In this document: positions 32,129 through 42,719 of the stretch, piece after piece
Layout of the letters: the number at the start of each line of letters is the position of its first letter
Position numbering within the stretch: the stretch's first letter is position 1
Source: Proales similis
Taxonomy: Eukaryota > Rotifera > Eurotatoria > Ploima > Proalidae
DNA length: 64,000 nt
NCBI GenBank assembly: GCA_019059635.1
Contig: JAGVRJ010000007.1
Location: 868,001 to 932,000, forward strand
Direction: 5' to 3'
Program-made: the position numbers and the translations under genes
Notes under the pieces: generated by a model
Told to the model about the DNA's origin: nothing
Databases searched by the model: none
What the model saw: the letters and a program-made list of their open reading frames with translations, nothing else

Positions 32129-33659
32129 TTACATGTCCTCTATGCTCCATTTGTATGCCTCTTGTTGTCGTGCGTCGCGTTTGGCAATACTTTCGAAGTA
32201 ACGCCGTTCGAAGCCGTTTGAGCGGTCTACTCCATCCCAGCGCGGGCCGGGCTTTAAATTGTAGCGATTGGGCGGAGCAGGCGGCCCTCTGTAAACCGCT
32301 TTTGATGTCTTTGCCTCTCCTGCGAGCTCTTCATCTTCATTTCGTTTAGAACGAATATATGCCAGCATTGGGTCGTCTAGAGCGCATCGAGTCAATCAAG
32401 TGAACTGCACCAGATTTTGAAGTGCATTTCCAGTCACCTTCGCGTTCAATCTGCTTGAGCTTTGACTCCAGATCAACGTCACCGGCGTAACGAGCCAGAG
32501 GCTTGTCAGCTTCGGCCAAATCTTCACGCAGCCTGTTCTCTCTCTGCTTCTTCTGCGCCAGTCCTCGACTCCACTCTTTGTACTTTTCAAGCTTTTCCTG
32601 GTCCCTCTCTACGCAAAATCATCGAAATGAATAATCAGCGGCAGGAAATGAACTCGAGCTCAGTAGTTTTACTTTTCTTCTCCTCCTCTTGCCTGGTTGG
32701 CTTGCGGACCCTCACTTTAGTCTCGTCCACTTCTTCATCTTCCTCTGATTTGTTTCTCCTGCGAACTTGAGAAGAATAAACCTGCTCATGCATCGAGTGA
32801 CAAATTAAATCTCAAGATACCAGGAGAGAGGTCTTGTTGCGGAGACAGAGACGGCGGAGAGACCTGTTCCTGTTTAACTCTTGCTCTTTCTAAATTAAGA
32901 ACGAGATCAGAAATTCAGTCTGAGAATAATTATCTAATCGGAACAATTAACCTACGAGGTGAGAGGTCGTCGTCTTCGTACTTTACAGGTGCTCGTCTTC
33001 TAACTTGACTCATACTAAACAGACTTTGAACTGAGAAACCTGAGTTGAGTAGTTACCTGGAGAGATATCAGTGTCTTGATTGCTTTCTGCTCTACGCCGG
33101 GGCAGCTCGTCCAAATCTGAATCATCCTCTTCTTGCTGCTTTTGATTGGCTTTTTCATGGCCTTTTCGATAAATACTCACGATTACAGAATATGAGAGAT
33201 TGAGTTTAAAAATTGCTCGAAACCGTGTCGCTTTTTAAACAATGAGAGGTCTGAGCTCATTTGCCGGTCACTTGAGTCCTGATCACATTCTAGACTCACC
33301 CACTGATCAGCTGTGAACTGCTTGGAGTGGTCTTTTGGTCTGCTCGGCTCTTTATAGTCTGTCATCTGCGTATGGAAAGCTTGAATCATAAACGAAGTCT
33401 TTCCTTAATGCTGCTACCTTCTACGACAACTGGTCCTTCGGGATCATATAAATCAGCGAGCGCTTCCTGCTCCTCGTCGGCCTCTATTTGATTAATGCCA
33501 ATATCGTCGTCGATGATACGAAAACTAGCATTTTTCTCGAGTGCTTGTTTAAATTTCCCATCAAATAAACGCCTACTTTCTGATTGGCTTTTTTTTCACC
33601 GTGGCCTCATCTTGCCCTTTTTTGGATCGCTTTGCTTTCTTTTGTACATAGTCCGACAT
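32129..33659 (-). CDS. BUD13: BUD13 homologue, RES complex splicing factor
   Basis: Nuclear pre-mRNA retention and splicing (RES) complex subunit. Start at 33659 (MSDYVQKKAKRSKKG). The second exon carries FRIIDDDIG, the BUD13 N-terminal motif (RIVDDDV). The C-terminal exon reads PPAPPNRYNLKPGPRWDGVD then RSNGFERRYF and ends YKWSIEDM; human BUD13 ends YKWSVEDM. The penultimate exon codes for WSRGLAQKKQRE and KPLARY, also conserved. At least six short introns; those in the middle acidic, Arg/Ser-rich part were not all resolved. It sits between phospholipase copies A and B. Shorter than the vertebrate protein, which has a long RS-like repeat. Confidence 0.92.
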
Positions 33660-33828
33660 TCGGGCAAAATCAGATTTTTTTTATTCTTTTAACTTTGCCG
33701 ATTCAAAAAGTTACATTTGAATCTCTGTCTGCGTTCACTTGACCACATTGAAATTCATTGCCAACCCGACAAAGGCTTAGTTCTCAGAGCCGTCAATTTA
33801 CAAAAAAAAACAAGAGAATCTCTCAATT

Positions 33829-34512
33829 TTATTTATATTTTGAACAAGTGCATGCGCTCTTCTGGGACCAGCTATACGGACCACAACCGAAGCCATCCAC
33901 TATTTTATACATAAAGTAGGACGTTTTTTGACAAACTTGAGAGGAGGACAAAGTAGAAAAAAATTCAAGCGAGGCACTGATTGTGCAACTTACATCGAAT
34001 AAAAGAGACACTAGTCTCTGTATTTGTGTTCAGCAAGTTCCTGCAACTTGTCAACAGGCAATTGAAAAATTCAAGGTCACAGTTTCTTTTGTCATTATTG
34101 CACGTTTCGTAGCAGAAATCGTGCAAATTACAACACTGATTGAAGCCGGTTAGTTTAAAGTTGGAGTCAAAATCGAACACGATGTTGTAGGAGCCACAGC
34201 CGTTGCAAGTTTTGGTATAATTTCTTCTGGGCGTCGGCAGTTCTTAATCTTTGATTTAAAGAAATTCCAGCCAATAGACAACCCGCGTGACTTACCTGCT
34301 CGGGAGCATTTCGCTCCACATTGGCCTTCACCAAACCAGCCGCCGAATAAGCGAGCCACAGGGGTTGGATGGATGAATATCTTCTTCAAAGCGTTGAAGT
34401 ACTCTTGATCTGCCTTGCTGATTGCTAGTTGTTCTTGGGCGTAAGCGATGCCGTTTAAGACCCCTATTAAAGCACCGAGCTGAATGAAACTAAGAAAAAT
34501 CGGCCCTTTCAT
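33829..34512 (-). CDS. Secreted group XII phospholipase A2-like protein (copy B)
   Basis: Start at 34512 with signal peptide (PIFLSFIQLGALIGVLNGIA), then a roughly 50 aa pro-region. The core exon reads CNGCGSYNIVFDFDSN and CCNLHDFCYETC (His-Asp present). The final exon (joined after FIR by a GTAAGT donor, phase 1) gives GFGCGPYSWSQKSACTC, the group XII C-terminal Cys pattern. Three or more exons with short introns. It lacks the long Pro-rich linker seen in copy A. Confidence 0.85.
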
Positions 34513-34744
34513 GTTTCACTTGCTGTTTCTCCTCTTTATTTTTTAATAAATTCAAGCGCCCAGATTAATTTGAAACATTAAATGACAAACGCTACAACAA
34601 CAACAACAGCAAATGAACGGCGAGAAGATGGAGAAAATTTGAATATCAGATTGAAACAGTGCCGCAGGTGTGTGAGTTTGGCTCTTGTTTGCGACGTTCG
34701 TTGCTTTGCCACTTGCTTGACTATTTCAACGATCGCAGGTGCGG

Positions 34745-35412
34745 CTAACACACACATGCGTCGCGTTGGGAGCTGCCATAGGCCGGGCATCCGAATCGGT
34801 CGACCAGCTTGAAAAATAGCTCGGCCGCCTCCATGCAAACTGTTTGCAAAGTGAATTAAATTAGAATAGAAAAGTAGCGTAATAATGCGAAAAATAGTCA
34901 GAAATGAGGGATAGAAAAATGATTAGACGAAAATCAAACGTGCCTTGTTCTAACGCAGGCAGCCTCTCGGGTTCTTTGCATTTTTGCTTGAGGCATTTGG
35001 CAAACTGTTGATCACAGGTGTGCTTAAGATGATTGCACGTGCCGTAGCACATGTCGTGCTCCATGCAGCAGTCGTTTAGTTCGGTCAGGTTCACTCGACT
35101 GAAATCAAAATGGAGCCGGTATGCACCACATCCGTTTGGACGCACAACATGCAGTGGGTTTCTCACAGGCGTTCCTTTTTCGCTCTAAGTTAGCCCCATG
35201 CTTGTGAATTGTGCGGTGAAAAATCTCTCACTTCCGGACTCGCAGAAGAAATTGCACGGATTCGGCTCGGTAGACTCAACAAGGCGACGCAGCAAACCTC
35301 CGGAACCAGGCAGCCAAGTGTCCATCACACCAAATAGCGCTTCGGTCAATAGAGATCCGGTGGCAGCCTTTGTCCCCAAGAAGAAGAAAACAAGGAGAAA
35401 ACTCGATCGCAT
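34745..35412 (-). CDS. Secreted group XII phospholipase A2-like protein (copy C)
   Basis: Start at 35412 with signal peptide (SFLLVFFFLGTKAATG). Exon 2 reads RPNGCGAYRLHFDFSR and CCMEHDMCYGTC (His-Asp present). The last exon reads FGCPAYGSSQRDACVC and then stops at 34745-34747. Same exon order as copies A and B, so the three arose by duplication. The gene ends with the last conserved Cys, so there is no C-terminal extension. Confidence 0.85.
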
Positions 35413-35561
35413 TCCATCAAATTTCTATTCCGCCTCCAAGTCCAAATATTCGATGGCCTCTTGTTCTTTTCTTAGCTCACGTCGAACTCAAAGTGTCTTT
35501 GCTCAGCAATCACGAACGATTTTTATTAAAAACGCAAATGAGCATCTTTTGTTTGCCCAAG

Positions 35562-36112
35562 CTAAAAGCATTTACTAGAAAGCATTGAGCAAAGTTGTTC
35601 GAGTTTAATCTGATCCACGTTGTCAAAGTGGGCCAAATGCTCACTATCTACGTCGAGCACGGCCACCACCTCATTATTCTGGGCGTTGATTATAGGAACT
35701 ACGATTTCAGAACGAGAGCTGCTGCTGCAGGCTATGTGACCTGGAAACTGGTCAACATCTTCAACAATGATCGTTGCCTTTCGTTCCCAGGCTGTTCCAC
35801 AAACTCCTTTTCCAAAGCGAATTCTTGTGCATGCAACTGGCCCCTTCAAGTTCTTGAAAATTTTCGACTGTGAGATTTGAAATAAAAAAATGTTCAGACT
35901 TGAAATGGCCCGAGGACGAGCTGCTCGCCTTCGACTAAGTAAAAGCCAGTCCACCAGAATCTAAACACTTGATTGAGGGCCGCGGTAACGTTTGCTAGGT
36001 TGGCAACCAAATTCCGTTCGCCGTCAACTAGCGCTTCAATTTGGGGCAGGAGTTGATCGTACTTGTCTCCTTTGCTCAAATTCTCGTTCACGCATATGCT
36101 CTCGCTCGGCAT
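35562..36112 (-). CDS. Free methionine-(R)-sulfoxide reductase (GAF domain)
   Basis: Reduces free Met-R-sulfoxide using thioredoxin. Exons 35900-36112 and 35562-35843 join in phase 0 at GPFQ|GPVACTR, giving 164 aa, the usual length. The three family cysteines are present at about residues 76 (VACTR), 86 (GVCGT) and 110 (HIACSS), with the same spacing (10 and 24) as E. coli C84, C94 and C118. Other conserved blocks: FWWTGFYLVEG, VDQFPGHIAC, SEIVVPI and LDVDSE. The donor is GTCTGA, weaker than its neighbours. The family is common in bacteria, fungi and protists and absent from mammals. The intron and flanking genes show that this is a resident nuclear gene. Confidence 0.93.
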
Positions 36113-36823
36113 TTTGGCTCTGCACCGTACGACTTAACCCAAATCTCGAGCTTTGAATTTATATTTTCATTTTTCATTATCAATTTTGTTCATCTTAGTT
36201 TTGCTGTACGCTCGTAGTCGGAGCATACAAGAGTATGCGTTGTTATCTCTAAATCGTCGCGCGGCAGTATAAACTGTGAGCATCGACTACGACCTCGGTC
36301 ATAAGCTGCGTAGCTCACAATTTCAAGGGCTTTTCACTCTCTGGGCATAGATTTATAATTCATCAACTCAGAGGAGAGTTCGACTGCAGGCGTGTGTGGA
36401 GCTTATGACTTTTATGTAATGTACAAATGAACATGCAGGCGGCGAGTGATCGATTTGATCATAGTGCAGTTAAGTATTCAAAACGTCGACCGATGCAAGA
36501 GAAGCGGCCGGAAGGTGAATGCATAGCGAAATGAAATTCGCCGAGTGTTCGAGAGAATTCAGGCGACCAACAATAGTCAATTGCATCATATTTGCCGAAT
36601 TGAAATTGATCCACTGTTTTATTGCGCATCTTAATTTTCTCATTGAAAACTCTAACCGCAGTTTTCATTTAGATTTGACACACTTGTCAAAGCGTTAGGA
36701 CTCAAACTAAAGCATTCTGTCATCTGTGTTGAAGCGCGCGCGCACACAGTTACTTAAATTTGGCAAAAAACTGCGCAATTGAAAGAGAAGAAAATCGAAA
36801 ATAAACAGCCAAGTTCGCTCACC
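36113..36823. promoter_or_regulatory. Divergent interval between methionine sulfoxide reductase and cyclin, with inverted repeats
   Basis: About 710 bp between two divergent starts. A TATAAA lies at about 36268 on the plus strand. Between 36213 and 36319 are a perfect six-pair hairpin (GCATAC-AAGA-GTATGC, 36223-36238), an inverted repeat CGTAGTCG/CGACTACG (36213/36284) and TGTGAGC/GCTCACA (36275/36313). A CG/CA-rich tract (GCGCGCGCACACA) lies near 36735. No recognised gene. Confidence 0.35.
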
Positions 36824-37864
36824 ATGCACAAGCTCCGTAGGCTAAGCCTAAATCAGCTAATGGACATGCTGCGTACTGCTTGTATGCGAGAGAACGCCGG
36901 ATGTTCAGAGAAACGTCGATCAAGTGCTGATGACGACGAACTTGTAAAACCAAGCGAGCGGGACGAGGTTGTCGCCTTTCTGCTAGAAGTGAGCGAACGC
37001 GAGCAAGTATCATTCGGCGCCGACACGTTCTCACTATTCGTCTCGTTGCTCGACCGTTTCCTCAACAATTTCAAAGTCAAGTCCAGATATTTGGAGTGCT
37101 TGGCCGCTGCGTGTCTTTACATCGCCGCCAAAGTAAAAGAGGACGACGACAATCTGGCAATTACGCGCGAGTTCCTCGAGGACTGCGAGTGCAAATGTAC
37201 TCTGCCCGAGCTGCTTCGAATGGAGATTTTGGTGCTCACCAAATTTGACTGGGACGTTAGCCTCACAACTGCGCTTGATTTCATCTACATTTACCACTCA
37301 ATGCTTGTGCGCAACTTTGAGGATAGCGACTACAGGCGGCAGCAGGTCGCCGGCTTCAATGCATGGAACATGTCAACAGCCAATGCATTGCCAGAGCTTG
37401 ACAACTACGCAAACTATCCGCCCGCCGAGCTCGATTTCCTTCACGAATTAGAAGTCCAACTAAAGAAGTGTCTCTGCTCGAGCGAGCTCACCGGCAAGTA
37501 TCGGCCCTCAGAGATCGCGTTCAGTCTGGTCAAAAATCGTCTCGCTCGACTTGTTCAGCTGGAGAGCTCGTGCATATCATTGTGGGACTTTCTCGAGCAC
37601 TTGAGAGAGCGCTCACGCCTTCAGATGGAAGTCATAGACAAATGCAGCGTTCAAATCGAGGAGTACTTGCGCAACACCGAGCGAGAGGATCTGTTATTCA
37701 AGCGCTACATAAATGACTACTGCGGTCGAGTGGTGGCGCGAAATCGCACTCGAGCTACATTCACCGCGCCTTCCTCGTTCATGCAGTCCAATCTGGCTGT
37801 TATAGAAGAGCAAGACGAATGCGAGATGGCTGAGCAGAGCGGCTCGTTTGGCGCCAGGTTTTAA
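36824..37864 (+). CDS. Cyclin, G/I type
   Basis: Single exon, ATG at 36824, about 346 aa. The cyclin box runs from about residue 35 to 160: ERDEVVAFLLEV, FSLFVSLLDRFLNNFKVKSR, YLECLAAACLYIAAKVKEDD, LLRMEILVLTKFDWDVSLTT and ALDFIYIYHSML. This matches cyclins G and I (QRDEV, LLDRFL, ILRMERIIL, NWDL, PLDFLHIFHA) better than cyclin D; I see no LxCxE Rb-binding motif at the N-terminus. A second, weaker cyclin fold and an acidic C-terminus follow. Cyclin G/I proteins act in stress and CDK5 pathways more than in the core cell cycle. Orthology between G and I is left open. Confidence 0.85.
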   Translation: MHKLRRLSLNQLMDMLRTACMRENAGCSEKRRSSADDDELVKPSERDEVVAFLLEVSEREQVSFGADTFSLFVSLLDRFLNNFKVKSRYLECLAAACLYIAAKVKEDDDNLAITREFLEDCECKCTLPELLRMEILVLTKFDWDVSLTTALDFIYIYHSMLVRNFEDSDYRRQQVAGFNAWNMSTANALPELDNYANYPPAELDFLHELEVQLKKCLCSSELTGKYRPSEIAFSLVKNRLARLVQLESSCISLWDFLEHLRERSRLQMEVIDKCSVQIEEYLRNTEREDLLFKRYINDYCGRVVARNRTRATFTAPSSFMQSNLAVIEEQDECEMAEQSGSFGARF

Positions 37865-38407
37865 TGTAAATATCAACCCCAAACTGCGTCGCTTCTTCAA
37901 AAGATTGTTGTTACCATTTACCCACAAAATGCCTCCCGGGCCCTGCCCGAAAAAAACAAAAAATTAAAAAAATTGCGTTGAAACCCGTTATCCAGCTTAT
38001 TGAAGCAACTATTTTCAAATCATGATTGTTGGACTATTGTTCACCTGCTGTTCGATTTTCCTTTATTTTGTTGATCATGTTGATCCTTCTCTTCGGTCTC
38101 TTTTTTTTTTTTATTTTAGTTTTAGCTTATTTATAAAGAAGTTGGACTAAAGCCAAAAACAAAACAAAAATAAATTTAATTGACCAAGTCACTTTCATAA
38201 TATGCGATGCCAGTTTGACTTATTCAAACCGAACCAAAATCTAATTGGACAGTAGGAGAGGGAGATCGACCGTCAACCGATTAGTACTCAGATTCTTGGT
38301 CTTTCAAATGTCTAATACTTGATACACGCCCCTTTTTTGAATTGAAATCGAAAAGCGATTCACTGTGTCATAAGAGCTTTATTTTTAGACTAAAAGCGCT
38401 CTTCAAC
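37865..38407. other. Intergenic between convergent genes
   Basis: About 540 bp of 3' UTR-type sequence between the cyclin and QARS stops. Poly-T and poly-A runs; AATAAA near 38169 (+) fits cyclin 3' end formation. No gene seen. Confidence 0.4.
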
Positions 38408-41116
38408 TCATTTGGCTTTGTCAGTATCCTCTCTGAGTGAGACGGTGCGGTTGAAGACCAGCTTTGTAAAGTTAATCTTAAGAGCTGTTTCATTTCGCAT
38501 TAAAGTTGGCCTGCTTACCAGATCTTCAGTGCTGTCAGGATCGACGCTGAAGTAGCCGATACGTTCAAACTGGAATTTTTGAAAGGCCGGAGAGTTGAGA
38601 ACCGACGTATCTACATAGGCGCCCTGAATGACCTGAAGTGAGTTGGGATTTATGTCTGTCATCCAGCCACCGGGCACTTCTTTAGGATCTTCAGGGTTTT
38701 CGTGCATGAACAAGCGATCGAAGAGACGAATTTCGCAAACGACCGGCTGCGACACCCATTGGATAAAACCTTTGGGCTTGTTGGCCTCGTCACTTCGTGA
38801 GCAGACGCAAATGAGCTCAGATGGTGACCCGTCTGATGCGCGAATCACTTGTTTGACTGCGATCTGGTAGCCACTGTAGCGAAGGCCTACTGGTTGAGAT
38901 AGACTCAGTCTCTTGTAGGACTTGTCGGTGGGCGCCTCTTGGAAGTCACAAGCGTCAATATAAACGACTCGGTCTAGCACGATCTTGTGCGAGCCCTTTG
39001 ACTCGTCATTCGGAAAGTCAGGCACAGTCAGATCGATTGGCTGGTCGTTCGGAAAGTTTTCGATGGTCACTTTTAGAGGCTTCATAACAGCCATGCAGCG
39101 GGGCGCAGTCAGATTTAATACTGTTCGAACACAAGATTCGAGCAGAGACAGGTCCGTTGTGGTCTGGGCCATTGTTACTCCAATCTTTTCAATTTCGCCT
39201 TATTCTCTGCTTGCAAGGGCTGAGACATAAAAGAAAAATACCTTGGCACAGAACATGTTTACGGCCTCTGGTGGGTAGCCGCGGCGGCGAAGAGCAGTCA
39301 GCGTGTAGAGTCGAGGGTCGTCCCAATCACTAAGCAGCAGATGATTTTGAGGGCATCGGCACGGGTGAGTGAAAAAGACTGTGTCTTACTTGACAACTCC
39401 TTCCTGGATGAGGCGCATAAGCTTTCGCTTCGACACAACAGTGTAGTTCAGATTCAGACGACCGTACTCCCACTGAACCGGGCAGTAGACATCGAGGGCA
39501 TTGCAAAGCCAGTAATATGCCGAGCGTCGCGACTGGAACTCTTTGGTGCAGAGCGAGTGCGTAATATTCTCGAGCGAGTCGTTGAGGCAGTGAGTGAAGT
39601 CGTATGTAGGATAGATGCACCATTTGTCGCCGGATCGAGCGTGATGCGCGTACTTGATCCTGTAAGCGACTGGGTCCTGTTTACCATCCTCCATCGTGTA
39701 TTTCATGCGTAGAGTAACTTCGCCTTCGTCGAACTTGCCCTTTCTCATGTCCTGCGCCAAATCGGCCATTTAACGACTTATGCAGCAAGCGATGAGCAAT
39801 TTGCGTTTACCTCAAAAAGCTGCAGAGATTCTTCAATCGGCCTGTTTCTCCAAGGCGACGGCGGCGGGTTATGGCCCTTGAGTTCTTCACTCTTCTGATG
39901 ACACACGTATGCCTTGTCTCTCCTGATGAGCTCTTTGGCCAGCTCGTACAGATTGTCAAACTGATCAGATGCGTGCGTTATTTTGTACGGCTTGTAGCCA
40001 AGCCATTGTACCATCTCTATTATGCCCTGGAAGTACTTCTCCTCCTCTTTTTCTGGGTTCGTGTCGTCGAAGCGAAGGTAACAGATGCCGTTGTGATGTT
40101 TGGCGTAGCCGAAGTTGAAATTGATCGCTTTCGCGTGTCCGATGTGAAGGATTCCGTTGGGCTCGGGCGGAAATCTTGTCACAACTTTGCCTCCAGTTTC
40201 TTTCAAATGCTTGCTTATCAACTCCATTGTCTTGTCTGTGATCACGTAGCCGTCGGTTTTGTAATTTTCTCCCGGCTTGTGAAAGTTAAGTGCTTCACCA
40301 GCAAGTTCCATGAACGAGTGGATTCTCTCTTCGGCTGCTGGTTTCGATTTTTTAGTAACCTAAGCTCTAATCGCTAAATAATCCAAGGTTTTAGCTCACC
40401 CTTCTTAGGGACTTCCTTGACTTCTTGTTTGGGAGCTGCAGCCTTTGGAGTAGGCGCAGGCTGCTGAGATTTGTCACCAATCTCCTTCAGTAGCTGAGCA
40501 TCCACTTCCTCTTTGACTATTTTACCATCGGCCCATTTGAGCGGCTTTTTCAATTGACCTTCAAAGTGCTCTCGTATTGTGTTTGTAAGTTTGCGTCCGT
40601 ATTGCAATCGTTACCCATCAGCTGGCCATAGAAGCGATATCGCTTTTCCTCTAGCTCGGCTTTGTTTGCTTGAATCACCTCGCGAACTTTGGCGCTGATT
40701 TGCTCTCGAGTGAAAGAGACACCAACACCGCACTCTTGGTCGAAGCTTTTCTCGTCAATTTCACCCACCAGGTTTGAGAGGCAGAATTCAAGAGCAGCTA
40801 ATCAGATTGGCTGGTTTATTCTCAGTCGCTTATTGATGCACTCGAGTTACTGACCTGTCAGCTGTAGCTCAGTCTGAAGCCGTTTGGTCATAATTGCGCC
40901 AATGAGAAAAGGAAGACGGGCTGCGATTTGTGACTTGATTTTGGTGGCCAAGTGATAGAGAAGAATGCCAGTGCTCTTCTCAATTTGGCCCTTCTGCTCG
41001 GCAATTTGGACAATCTCAAAGAGCTGCTTTGACAACGCTTCATTTTTGAGTGTTTCGGCGATCTTTTGCTCGCTCAGACCCAAACGACCGAATGCTTGCT
41101 CTCGCTCGGCGCTCAT
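38408..41116 (-). CDS. QARS1: Glutaminyl-tRNA synthetase, cytoplasmic
   Basis: Charges tRNA-Gln. Start at 41116 ([18 protein letters not shown]). The eukaryotic N-terminal helical domain (about residues 1-200) is present, then a Lys/Pro/Ala-rich hinge. The class I catalytic core has the HIGH motif in [20 protein letters not shown] and the KMSKS equivalent [10 protein letters not shown], with [15 protein letters not shown] and [19 protein letters not shown] between. The C-terminal anticodon-binding beta barrels end at [14 protein letters not shown]. At least seven exons with introns of about 44-90 nt, for example a 44 nt intron after FYGQLMG. It starts 383 bp from the divergent RPL21 gene. Confidence 0.95.
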
Positions 41117-41499
41117 TGTTTCAGATGTTAGAAATACAAACAGAAACGGTTCAGAATACCTTAAAATGAGGGAAAATAGAGAAGAAGCGAGATAACGAGC
41201 AATCGATCAGAAATTGAGATTTAATCGCAATTAGCAGTCAGCCGCCCTTGACAGGTTATTTAAATTGTGTTGGATGATTAACCAACGAGGAGCAATCGTT
41301 GCGTCAGCCGTCAGTTTTGTTCAGAGACTGATGCGTGCATGTACACACACTGAGTGCTAACTGCAGCCATATGGTTGAGAGCTCGCGATCGTGTGCTCTC
41401 TCACTCGGATTTGTCGGCGCGGTTGCTCGCAATGCGCTTATACGTTCGCATATAGGTCTTGGCTCTGCTCGTCACTAATCGTTGCGATTGCGATCTAGA
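41117..41499. promoter_or_regulatory. Divergent promoter of QARS and RPL21
   Basis: 383 bp between the start codons of two highly expressed translation genes. A pyrimidine stretch GCTCTCTCACTC near 41394-41405, about 100 nt before the RPL21 ATG, could be the 5' terminal oligopyrimidine (TOP) start of the RPL21 mRNA. No TATA box noted. The shared-promoter role is inferred. Confidence 0.4.
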
Positions 41500-42171
41500 A
41501 TGACCAATCCGAAGGGCTACCGACGCGGCACCCGCCACTTGTTTGCGCGCAAGTTCCGCACCCATGGTCATATTCACTTGTCCAAGTATATGACCATCTA
41601 CCGCCGTGGTGACATTGTCGACATCAAGGGCGACGGTGCCGTCCAAAAGGGCATGCCGCACAAGTTCTACCACGGCAAGACTGGACGCGTTTTCAACGTG
41701 ACTCAGCACGCGCTTGGCATCATCGTCAACAAACAAGTCCGCAACCGTATTGTGGAGAAGCGCGTCAACATCCGCATTGAGCACGTGAAGCACTCAAGCT
41801 CTCGTCTTGACTTTTTGAAGCGTGTCAAGAGGATCGAGGCATTGAAGCGAGAGGCCAAGGAGAAGAACATTAAACTCGAACCTAACCAGCTCAAGCGTCA
41901 GGTAATTGCCCCAAACAAGCAACCAAGGCCGGCAATTAGATGCAGTTGCCCTGATGACAACGTGGACATTTGTCTGACTCTTGATGTCAATGTCCATCAG
42001 CCTTCCGTAGTCTGAGCGATTGCCTAGTTCCCGGCCATTAGCGCTTCAAAAACTCAAATTTAATCTCTGTTTTCTCTTTAGCCAAAGGGTCCCATTCCGG
42101 CTCATTTCGTTAGCACCCGCAACAACCAGCCGCAGTTGGTCGAACCCATCCCGTACGAGTTCATCGCCTAA
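41500..42171 (+). CDS. RPL21: 60S ribosomal protein L21 (eL21)
   Basis: Large-subunit ribosomal protein. Exon 1 is 41500-41901 and exon 2 is 42082-42171, 163 aa (human 160). It starts [20 protein letters not shown] and ends [16 protein letters not shown], both diagnostic. The single intron interrupts between KRQ and PKGPIPAHF, phase 0. The intron is 180 nt, far longer than most here, and holds a C/D box snoRNA candidate. If unspliced, translation would add 38 codons before a stop, overlapping the snoRNA. Confidence 0.97.
41941..42024 (+). ncRNA. C/D box snoRNA in the RPL21 intron
   Basis: All four boxes are in order: C (CTGATGA, 41951-41957), D' (CTGA, 41974-41977), C' (TGATGT, 41982-41987) and D (CTGA, 42012-42015). 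Just outside C and D, 41942-41949 (GCAGTTGC) pairs with 42016-42023 (GCGATTGC) in eight base pairs including two G-U, the kink-turn closing stem of this class. The stretch before D (CAGCCTTCCGTAGT) is the likely guide. The stretch before D' can pair internally (TGGACATT with AATGTCCA), so it may not guide. Ribosomal protein introns, including human RPL21 introns, often host snoRNAs. The rRNA target was not identified. Confidence 0.7.
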
Positions 42172-42719
42172 GTGGCCCTTTTGCTTAGTCGCTTCGGTAC
42201 ATAAAAATAAATTTAAAAAAATCAGAAGCCTTTTTTCTTTGCTCGTCAGGTTTTGAAAATCGATCCAATAATAGAAAAAGACACGATCGAGCGAACGACT
42301 TGAGACAACTTCCAGCTCGGCATCAAGAAACACGCTACAATGACAAAGACAAACTGATGCGCCTCACGATCTGTATTGAATTCGATTTACCTTAGCCTGT
42401 TAAACTGCAGCTTCAAGTATTTGCTATTTATTAAGCGCGAGTTAAAGAGGCAAACTCGTTAGCTTATTGTCTCATTTCAAGTTTGCATCGTTTTCATGTT
42501 CGATTAAGAAAATTCGCGAGCGTCAGTGATGAAAAGATGGATGCTTTTAAAGCGTGACTTAGATTTCATGATGAGTCTGATCCATTTGCCTTCCGTAGAT
42601 GTCTGAAGGCGCTCAGCGAGCATTATTTGCCTTTATTTATTTTTATCTTTTACTTTAAAATTTCTCTTTTTCTTCATTTATTTGGTCCGTTGAAGTGTCG
42701 AATTAAGCAAATAAAAGCG
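42172..42719. other. Intergenic between convergent genes
   Basis: About 550 bp after RPL21. AATAAA near 42206 fits the RPL21 poly(A) signal. No coding frame recognised. Confidence 0.4.

Noticed and set aside
36824-37864. Cyclin D identity for the cyclin gene
   Set aside because: The box matches cyclin G/I motifs (RDEV, LLRMEILVL, DWD, ALDFIYIYH) and I see no LxCxE motif.
41902-42015. Alternative RPL21 C-terminus by reading into the intron (38 extra codons)
   Set aside because: The extra residues replace the conserved PEFIA-type ending and overlap the snoRNA; they are explained by chance lack of stops.
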